A stretch of 64,000 bases of DNA from Microstegium vimineum (taxonomy: Eukaryota; Streptophyta; Magnoliopsida; Poales; Poaceae). Position numbers and translations under genes: made by a program. Location of the stretch: NCBI GenBank assembly GCA_022036555.1, contig CM039132.1, positions 55,400,748 through 55,464,747 on the forward strand, given 5' to 3'. Shown in pieces: positions 56,490-64,000 of the stretch (the stretch's first letter is position 1; the number at the start of each line of letters is the position of its first letter). The notes under the pieces are model-generated. The model saw only the letters and a list, made by a program, of their open reading frames with translations, was not told the origin of the DNA and did not search any database.

Positions 56490-58476
56490 GTAGCCCCCGA
56501 GCCTCTGTGCGGATGAGTAGGATCCGCATAGAGGTTTTTGCTATTGACCTGCAGAGTTGGTAAGAGGTTCGATTCTCTGTGGGGTGCGCGCGAGCGCACC
56601 CCGCGGGGGTAGCCCCCGAGGCCTCAGAGGAGTGATTAAGAACTCCTCTGCGGTCTTTGATGTGTGTTTTATCAAAGGGTTGAGGGTAGGTTCGACTCTC
56701 TGTGGGGTGCCTGCGAGCGCACCCCGCGGGGGTAGCCCCCGAGGCCTCAGAGGAGTGATTAAGAACTCCTCTGGGGGCTTTGATATGTGTTTTATCGATG
56801 AGATTTAGGATTACCTGGAGTCATGGCGCCCTACCGAGCAGTCGATCCCGTTAACCAGGTTTTGAGCATTCCTTTCCCTGAAAAGAGAGGTGCTCGAGGG
56901 CGGCTGTCAAACCCTTCCGAGGGCCAGCCTTCACTCCCTCGAGCGTTACTGGAGTCATAGTACCCCTATCGAGAGGTCAACTCTGTCTGCCAGGTTACGA
57001 GTGTTTTCGACCCTCTTTCGTCGAGGGGTGCCGTGCGTAGTCGGGCCCTCGAGCCCTGCGTGGCTGGGCTTTCACTACCTCATAGCGTCCTTCCCACGGA
57101 TCCTTGCGTTCGGATTGCGGGGCGAAGAGCATCGTGCTATCCCCGTCAGGACGAGCCTCGAAGTCCTCTGTGAGCTGGTGTCGGGCAGAAATCCATAGAA
57201 TTCGTGCCCGGTACGGGTAAAAATCCAAGTGGGAACTCGTGCCCCATTCAATAGGGGTCGATTAGGAGCCCGGAGGCATTCTCATTGAGCAAGACCGTAT
57301 GGCCTACCTAGGTGCCAGCTTCGTTCGATGGAAGCTGGTGGCTCGATGCCTCCCGGCGTAGGGATCCTTGGGTATTTCGTGGTTATGCCTCGGATATGTC
57401 CCAGGGGACCTCGAGAGTTCGTTCTCGAGCTAGGGGCTCACGCCTGCCCCCCCCCCCCCCCCGGGTCATCCCTGACTCGCATACTCGAGGGAGGCTGTCG
57501 AACCCCGTTCGTGGGGCCAGCCTCCGCCCCCTCGAGATTTTAGGGGTGGATTGGAGTCCGTAACCATGGGTCCTTCCTGACCTCAGGTACTCGAGGGCGG
57601 CTGTCGAATCCTATGCAAGGGTCAGCCTTCGCTCCAACAAGATTTGACGGATGGTTCGTCATCCACCGCTACTCTCCGAAGGTGACGTCCTATCCTGTGG
57701 AATGCAAAGGGGAGGTAGGTAGGTATATTAAATGCGGGGACATACCTGCGTTTTTGTTGGATCCTCCCGTCGGGCTCGAGTACTCGAGGGCGCCTGTGGA
57801 ACCCTGTGCATGGGCCAGCCTTCACCCCCTTGAGACTTTGAGAGTGGACCGGAGTCTGTAACCCAAGGTCATTTCTCTCTTCAGGCACTCGAGGGTGGCT
57901 GTCGAACCCCGTTCGAGGGCCAGCCTTCGTCCCCTCGAGATTTGGGGTGGACCGGGGTCCATAACCTGAGGTCCTTGCAGGCCTCAGGTACTCGAGGGTG
58001 GCTGTCGAACCCCGTTCGAGGGCCAGCCTTCGTCCCCTCGAGATTTTTAACAGACTGGCTGTCGTTGGTTGCTTACCTCCGAAGATAACGCTTACCGCTG
58101 CGCGCCTTTTTAGGAGATGTCCGTTCGACCAAAATAGTAGTAGGCGCAGGGCGCAGCACGGAGTGCGGTGCAGAACCCGATGACGCGACAGGTGCGCCTT
58201 ATCCTGGAAGAATACGAGGAGGTGGTATGAGGGCGCATTAAATGCGGAGATTCACTTGCCTGTCTGTAGGATTCGCCCGTTGGGCTTCTGGTTATAAATA
58301 CCGGAAGTGAGGACTCAGCCGCTTTCTTCTCGCCATCGCCTTCCTTGCCTCCTTCTTCCCGCCGTTGCCTTAGACGCCCTTTGAGCCGGACTTCTGCGCG
58401 CGCGAGAGTAAGGAGAGGAGAGATTGGGAACGTACCTTCCACCCCCACGTCCGAGCGCGTCAACCTCCCTGCCCCC
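56490..58476. other. Tat-2 spacer between LTR and antisense gene, repeat-rich
   Basis: No gene. Two 123-bp units (56566-56688, 56689-56811) each hold the hairpin GGGGTGC..GAGCGCACCCC and TAGCCCCCGAGGCC. A looser family starting TACTCGAGGGYGGCTGTCGA recurs at 56891, 57482, 57588, 57781, 57886 and 57989, with about 103-106 bp spacing in the later part. A 16-C run lies at 57447-57462. TATAAATACCGG at about 58293 may be the promoter of the antisense gene. Confidence 0.75.
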
Positions 58477-61400
58477 ATGGCTAAGTACAGCCTGCACGGC
58501 CCTGATGCCTGGCTCCCGTCTTCGGCCACCGTCGTACGTCTGGGACACCTGGTGGAGAGCGGCCTCCTCCGGCCCATCACCTCTGTCGACCGGCCGGAGT
58601 GGGTGGTGCCGCCGCAGGAGCACGCCGAGCCCAATCCGCCGGAGGGCTACGTGGTCAGCTTCGAGGTCTTCTGCGCGGGATCCTCCACCACTACGGCGTG
58701 GAGCTCCAGCACCTCACCCCCAATGGTATCTGTCACGCGGCGGTTTTCACCGCCGTGTGTGAAGGGTACCTAGGGATCGAGCCGCACTGGGAGTTGTGGC
58801 TCCACCTATTCGAGGCGAGCCTATTCCACGCGTCGGCCGGCCTTGGCAACCGCAAGATGGTCAGGACCGGGTGTCTGCAGCATCGCCCTCAAGCGGGCAG
58901 ACAGCTGGATCCCGACGAAGCTCTCGTCGAGCCACTCCGGATGGCATTCCGGGTGGTTCTGCATGAGGAACGACGACGACTTGCTCCCCACCTACACCGG
59001 GAGGACGATCAACTCGAAGCCCGACCACTGGAGGTACGGCGTTGAGAAGAAGAAGCAGTCGCGCCTCCGTCACCTGCTTGGTGTGATCGACTGTCTGAAG
59101 AAGGCGTGACTCACGGCGGCGATCGTCGCGTCGGCTTTCCATCAGCGGCGGGTCATGCCGCTGGTGGCTCGACCTCTACGCCTCGGCGAGATGTGCCTAG
59201 GGGTCGACCTCACGGGGTGTCGCCTCATGGGGGACGAGCTACCCCCCGAGAGGGTGGCCCGCCGTGTACGTGCCTCCTTCGTGGGCGCGTTCGAGACTGG
59301 GAGCGTCGCCAGCGTCCCCATGATGCCGGACCAGGGACATGTTCGGCTGGTATGATTCCCTTTCTCTGTTAGTGCTCTCGTGTTTGCCTTTTTCGCCTTC
59401 TTTGCTTGCGTCTTAACTGCCTTGGGTTCCTCAGGGGGACGTTGTCCTCCGGAAGTTGCCGCCGCCGGTGAAGGAGGAGTAGGGCGACTCCCAGGCGAGG
59501 CGCCTTCAAGCTGAGCAGGACAAGAAGACCAAGGACAAGGCAAAGAAGGACAAGGGCAAGAGGGCCCGAGAGAAGCAGGAGCGGGAGCAACGTTAGGCCC
59601 GGCAGAGGCGGGCCGGCCTTTCCGAGGAGGAGTCACCCTCGGAGGAGGATGAGGAAGAGGAGGAGGGGAGCAGCGACAGTGAGGTCGAGCCACAAGGAGG
59701 GCTCGACGAGGAACAAACGGCGCCCGAGCGGCAGAGGGCGGCCGTTGGGATCGGAGGAGGAGAGGGGTCAACGTCGAGGTCGGCCCCTACTGACGAGATC
59801 GAGCCGTGGGGGGAGCGCCCCGTGGTTTCTCAAGGCGAAGTGCCGCGGCAGACGCGCGGGCGATCATCACAATCCCCGTCGGGGGGTCGGTCGAGCACGC
59901 CTCCAGCGCCTACCCGATCGAGCGCACGGGTGCCGGGCCCGTCGGCGCAGGAGGAGGCCAGTAGGGGGACGACGGGAGCGTCGTCGGCCCCTGCCCAGGA
60001 GACAGCGCCAGGGGCGGCCTCGACCCCCGCTGTGGGCTGCGGGAGGAGTGGCTCCCGGCATGTTCCGTACAAGCCCCCGAGCGGTCCAAAGTCCATTGGC
60101 CAGAACCCCACGACTCCGCTGGGGTAAGTCGCTCTCCTGCCGATCCCGGGTATTTTTTTCGTTGCTCATGACTCGTGCTTACCATCGTGTACGGGCATCT
60201 TTTTTAGGTCGAAGCGCTCGGTAGAGGGCGCATCCCTCGCCCCGGCCAAGAGGCTGAGGACGGAGGCCGCGGTCGAGGCGACCATCGAGGCCAGTCCTGC
60301 TGCCCCGTCCTCATCGACCCTCACCCCGGAGGCGGCGTGGGCGGCTAGGGCCCGGGAGGCGATGGGGCGAGGGGTGGCGCAGGCCGCCGCGGAGCTAGCC
60401 CTAGCGGGGGAAGAGATGGGTCGCCCGCCGCGCCGGCGAGGTCCGCCGAAGTGGCGGTCGAAGCTGTGCCCGCCCACCTGTCGGAGGGAGGCGCACCCAG
60501 AGCCTCGGAAGGCGCGGGGCTGGCGTCGACGGCGGCCGTGACCGAGGGGGTCGAGCTCCAAGCCGCCGCTGAAGTGGAGGTGGTTGACTTGACCATCGCC
60601 GGCGAGGGAGGGACGCCGGAGCGCCCGACGCCAAGGCCGTGGCCCGAGGGCCTCGCGTCTCGGGAGGCGCGTCTACGACTCGAGCGCAGGGGCGCGGCTG
60701 CTGCCGCGTCTGAGGGCCCGTCACCGGCGGAGATCTTCGTCGAGGGGACCTCGGCGCCGGTGCCAGAGATCGAGGGGGGGGTCGGGCCGAGCAGCCCGAG
60801 GCGACGCCCATGGCGGAGATGGCGGGGATGTCGGTGGCGGCCACTGCCGAAGAGGTGGCCGAGATGGTGGCGGAATTGGTGGACCCGGTCGAGATGACCG
60901 CAGCGATAGCCCCCCGGTCGGAACCAGAGGGGGCCACCGTCGCGGTTCACGGGAGTGACGCACCGGACGTGACAATGTCCGGGGCGGCTGCTCAGCCTCG
61001 TCTCGAGGTCGGGTAATCATCGTCTCAAGGTAATCCGTCCTCTAACTTGGTCGACCCGCAGTGAGCTTGCGGCCTAGGAGCTGATCGTTTGTTTTCTTCA
61101 CCGCGCAGGGTTGTTCTCCCGGCGAGGACTTCTCCCGTCTAGGGGCGATGGCTCGGAGGGGCCGGTGGCGGCCCCGCAAGGTGGCCCCGAGATTGGGAGA
61201 GCCCAGCTCGAGGGGGCTTCTCCCTTCCCTACTCTGGCGGAGCGGGTGGTGCGCCACGGGGGTGGCCCTGAGATGCGTCAGGGCATCATGCGGGAGGTCC
61301 AGGAGAGGATCGACTGCCGCAGCGGGTTCTGGCGACAGGAGCCCCTCGAGCTGGCCGACCCTCGAGACCCTGGGTGCACCCTCCTCAAGCTCGACGACCA

Positions 61401-62695
61401 GGCCGAACTCGGGGAGTGGGAGCACCTGGAGGAGTTCCGGGCGTGGCTCGAGCACGTGGTGCGCCTGGCTGCGGAGGTTGCTTCCGTAGACCTGCACCGG
61501 GGGATGGAGGTGAGCTTCGTTCTTCCTTTGATTTTGCTTGGGTTACCTGACTGTTCTTTTCTGATGAGCTTCCTTTTCATCCCTGTCAGACGCTGAGGGC
61601 GAGGTCGTACGACAAGTCCCAATTCATCCTCCGGGTGCAGGAGCAGCTTCCCGCCCTCCGCACTTCGCTGGAGAAGGCGGAGGCCGAGGCCGCCCAGGCA
61701 AAAGCCGAGGCGGCAGCCGCGCGAGAGGAGGCCAAGGCCGCCCAGGAGGATGCCTCTCGGGCGTGGTCGAGGGCTGAGGCCGACCTCAAGGCAGTTATCG
61801 AGGTTGGGCAGCAGCGGGATGCTGCCCAGAAGGCCCAGCACAAAGCGAAGGAGGAGGCTGCCCAGCTGAGGAAGGAGTTGACCTGGGCAGCGGAGAGCAT
61901 CCGGGGGCTCCAGGGGGACGTGGACGCCGTCTCCCGAGAACGCGACGCACTGGGCGTTGCGGAGGAAAAGGCCCGAACCCAGATCGCCACTCTGGGGGAG
62001 GTGGCGGCTAACCAGAAGAGAGCCCTCGATGGCGCTGGCAAGGTCATCGAGGACCTCCAGGCTAAACTCGGCGACTAGGCTGCAGAGCTTGTCGGCGTCC
62101 GCCACCGACTCGAGAGGACCGAGCAGGGCTACACCACCCTAGAGGCGCATGCTCAAGGTAAGTTTTTTGAAAGTCTTGCTGAGTCTGCCCGGTCTCGACC
62201 CTTTTCCTGCTTTTTTGGTTTTGACCAAGTTATGCGCTCGTTTTGGCAGAGCTCGCAGCAGAAAAGGCCCGAGCCCACAAGGACCTAACCAGTCTTCAGG
62301 GCCTCCTCGGGGCGGAGGCGGGCCTTAACGAGAGGCTCGAGGGCGCCATCTCCTCCTTCTGTGATGACCTCGGGGTCGAGCCGGAGCCGGCGGTCGAGGG
62401 CGACGCGCGAGGAGACTCCCTTCTGTGCCGCTTCTACTCCATGACGCAGGAGGTGATGGAGCAAGTCCGTGCTGCCCTGCACGTGGGCGTGAAGTGGGCG
62501 CTCACGATCGTCCGCTCAGGCTACATCTACGACCTCAGCGTCGTCGCCAGCGGGTTCGTCACCGACCCGAGGCTGGCTGACGAAGAGAACGTGACGATAT
62601 GCCATGAGCTAATCGAGGCCGCGGAGGTGCCCGGAGGCGAGCTGGCAAAGCTCTTCAAGCCTGAAGTGCTCCCTTCGGTGGATGGCGCCGAGTAG
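58477..62695 (+). pseudogene. Antisense gene of Tat-2: putative gypsy-type transposon (Transposase_28-like) domain and coiled coil
   Basis: Starts MAKYSLHGPDAWLPSSATVV. After a frame change near 58680 it reads LLHHYGVELQHLTPNGICHA and CEGYLGIEPHWELWLHLF, a block typical of the Pfam family of putative gypsy-type transposon proteins (PF04195). A further change near 58860 gives WFCMRNDDDLLPTYTGRTIN, with a TGA at 59107. GT-AG introns can be placed at about 59351-59433, 60126-60208, 61016-61107, 61511-61589 and 62158-62249. Later exons encode Lys/Glu-rich, Pro/Ala-rich and coiled-coil parts (LEKAEAEAAQAKAEAAAARE), ending LPSVDGAE at 62695. Extra stops at 59480, 59594 and 62076 show decay. The function is unknown. 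Confidence 0.65.
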
Positions 62696-63252
62696 CTCTA
62701 GGCATGCGAGCCAAATCTGGACAAGAAGGTCCATGTAATAGTTAGGCTTTTGTAATGATGCAATGCCAAGCCCCTGGGGGCTCCTTAACTTTAATGCATT
62801 TTGTTCGAGATGCGTCTTGTTATTTTTATTTCTTGAGTTGTCTCTGTTTTTCTTTGCCTGAGTCGTTGCTCATGGACTAAGTGTTCGACGCACGCTCGTA
62901 TCCCTGGAAGGGGGGAGCGAGTGAGGATACCGTAGCCCTGAGGCGTAGGAGAGTCCCCGGCTCGATGGCCCTCGACCCTTAGGGAGTTCGAGGCGTTTTT
63001 TACTTAGCCGTGAAGCGTACTCGAGGCGAAGATCGAGAGGGAAGGCCAAGTTTCGAAAAAACGTTCGGGTTTTTAGAGGACTTAGGAGTGGGGTCCCCCC
63101 TATCAGCCCCCGAGGGAGGCTTGACTTTGCCGGAGCAGAGTCGAGGCTACCTTAGAGTTATGAACGAATGTAGAATGTATTTCGAGAACATTTTATTCAT
63201 TCATGATGCGATAAGTGTACATAATGCGAGAAATGTACAAGGCGTCAAGGCC
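62696..63252. other. Tat-2 convergent 3' region
   Basis: Contains the 3' end region of the antisense gene (CAATGCCAAGCCCCTGGGGG) and, from about 62917, the first copy of a 643-bp duplication. The open plus-strand frames at 63010-63273 and 63676-63918 are identical copies inside the duplication and have no recognised domain. Confidence 0.5.
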
Positions 63253-63555
63253 TTAGGGATAGAAACGACGTAGCTGTTCAATGTTCCACGCGTTGGTGAG
63301 GATCTCGCCCTTTTCGTTCTTCAGCTTGTAAGTGCCGGGCTTCAGCACCTCTGCCACGATGAAGGGTCCCTCCCAAGGTGGCGTCAGCTTGTGACGTCCC
63401 TTGTTGCTTTGTCGGCGGCGCAGAACGAGGTCGCCGACGTCGAGGTCCCTTTTGCGTACGTTTTTGTCATGGTAGCGCTGCAGCGTCTGCTGGTATTTTG
63501 CTGACTTGAAGAGGGCCACGTCTCGGACTTCCTCGAGCTGGTCGAGGGAGTCCTC
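63253..63555 (-). pseudogene. pol: Tat-2 integrase C-terminus (copy 1)
   Basis: The minus frame reads VALFKSAKYQQTLQRYHDKN, KRDLDVGDLVLRRRQ, WEGPFIVAEVLKPGTYKL and ends EQLRRFYP. This is the C-terminal region after the integrase core in gypsy pol, probably DNA-binding. It is cut at about 63556-63560, where the second copy of the duplication begins. Confidence 0.85.
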
Positions 63556-63895
63556 TCGAGCGAGTGGGGATACCGTAGCCCTGAGGCGTAGGAGAGTCCC
63601 CGGCTCGATGGCCCTCGACCCTTAGGGAGTTCGAGGCGTTTTTTACTTAGCCGTGAAGCGTACTCAAGGCGAAGATTGAGAGGGAAGGCCAAGTTTCAAA
63701 AAAAAACGTTCGGGTTTTTAGAGGACTTAGGAGTGGGGTCCCCCCTGTCAGCCCCCGAGGGAGGCTTGACTTTGCCGGAGCAGAGTCGAGGCTACCTTAG
63801 AGTTATGAACGAATGTAGAATGTATTTCGAGAACATTTTATTCATTCATGATGCGATAAGTGTACATAATGCGGGAAATGTACAAGGCGTCAAGG

Positions 63896-64000
63896 CCTTA
63901 GGGATAGAAACGACGTAGCTGTTCGATGTTCCACACGTTGGTGAGGATCTCGCCCTTTTCGTTCTTCAACTTGTAAGTGTCGGGCTTCAGCACCTCTGCC
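63896..64000 (-). CDS. pol: Tat-2 integrase C-terminus (copy 2), partial at window edge
   Basis: The same coding end as 63253-63357, repeated 643 bp downstream: minus-strand codons for the lysine-rich NEKGEILTN block and the terminal LRRFYP. It continues past the window and is probably the copy still joined to the body of pol. Confidence 0.7.

Larger units (their letters stand above)
55191..64000 (-). mobile_element. Third gypsy element, Tat-type, GC-rich (Tat-2), partial
   Basis: Inserted in copia-2 RNase H. On the plus strand the order is 3' LTR (55191 to about 56489), polypurine complement, repeat-rich spacer, an antisense spliced gene (58477-62695), and then the C-terminus of a minus-strand integrase (63253-63555 and again from 63896). 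Gag, RT and the 5' LTR lie to the right of the window. An antisense gene between pol and the 3' LTR places it with Tat-lineage elements. Confidence 0.8.
62917..64000. repeat. 643-bp tandem duplication
   Basis: GATACCGTAGCCCTGAGGCG occurs at 62926 and 63569, and the sequence is colinear from there to the window end with few changes (for example one or two extra A in the A-run near 63700). The duplication covers the convergent 3' region and the integrase end. Confidence 0.9.

Noticed and set aside
59142..60950. Minus-strand open frames of 100-209 codons opposite the Tat-2 antisense gene
   Set aside because: Low-complexity Pro/Arg-rich translations of a GC-rich plus-strand exon; no motif.

Overview
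This 64 kb window is nuclear DNA of a grass, probably a panicoid such as sorghum, sugarcane or a relative. The evidence is spliced genes with GT-AG introns, Stowaway and Tourist MITEs, hAT elements, a PIF1-like helicase remnant, Sirevirus-type Ty1-copia elements with initiator-Met tRNA primer sites, and Ty3-gypsy elements of the Tat lineage with antisense genes. It is a transposon-dense interval between gene remnants. There is no sign of bacterial, organellar or viral-episome sequence.

Layout. 1-4407: the only host gene that looks functional, a receptor-like kinase with a degenerate kinase C-lobe followed in frame by a complete second kinase and a coiled-coil tail. 4613-4974: a small solo LTR. 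5265-8117: low-information DNA with a copy of the 3' end of a PGG-domain gene. 8123-19166: a complete Sirevirus-like copia element with two 2-kb LTRs and a decayed gag-pol. 19182-19900: a U-box/armadillo (PUB) gene fragment beside a PIF1/Helitron helicase fragment. 20567-21451: a non-autonomous hAT element. 22985-23285: hairpin-bearing tandem repeats, followed by another PGG 3'-end copy. 24437-40101: a copia solo LTR split by a 14.1-kb Tat-lineage gypsy element (24923-39058). The gypsy gag-pol lies on the minus strand, and two intron-containing antisense genes lie on the plus strand. 40310-42655: a PGG-domain pseudogene on the minus strand, broken by a hAT element that itself holds a Tourist MITE. 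42656 to beyond the window: a second Sirevirus-like copia. Its integrase is split by a gag-only gypsy element (47308-52962), and its RNase H is cut at 55190 by a third, GC-rich Tat-type element that runs off the right edge. That element shows its 3' LTR, a repeat-rich spacer, an antisense Transposase_28/coiled-coil gene and the integrase C-terminus.

The insertions can be ordered. Where both ends are present, target-site duplications (TSDs) are visible: GTGAA/GTCAA, TCCATATA, ACAAG, CTAGG, CATGCCGG, TTA and CATGG. Autonomous-type and gag-only Tat elements share primer-binding and polypurine sites, so the gag-only element is plausibly mobilised by relatives of the 14-kb element. Most pol genes carry stops or frameshifts. 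Several of the stops are TGG-to-TAG or CAG-to-TAG changes, as expected from decay of methylated DNA.
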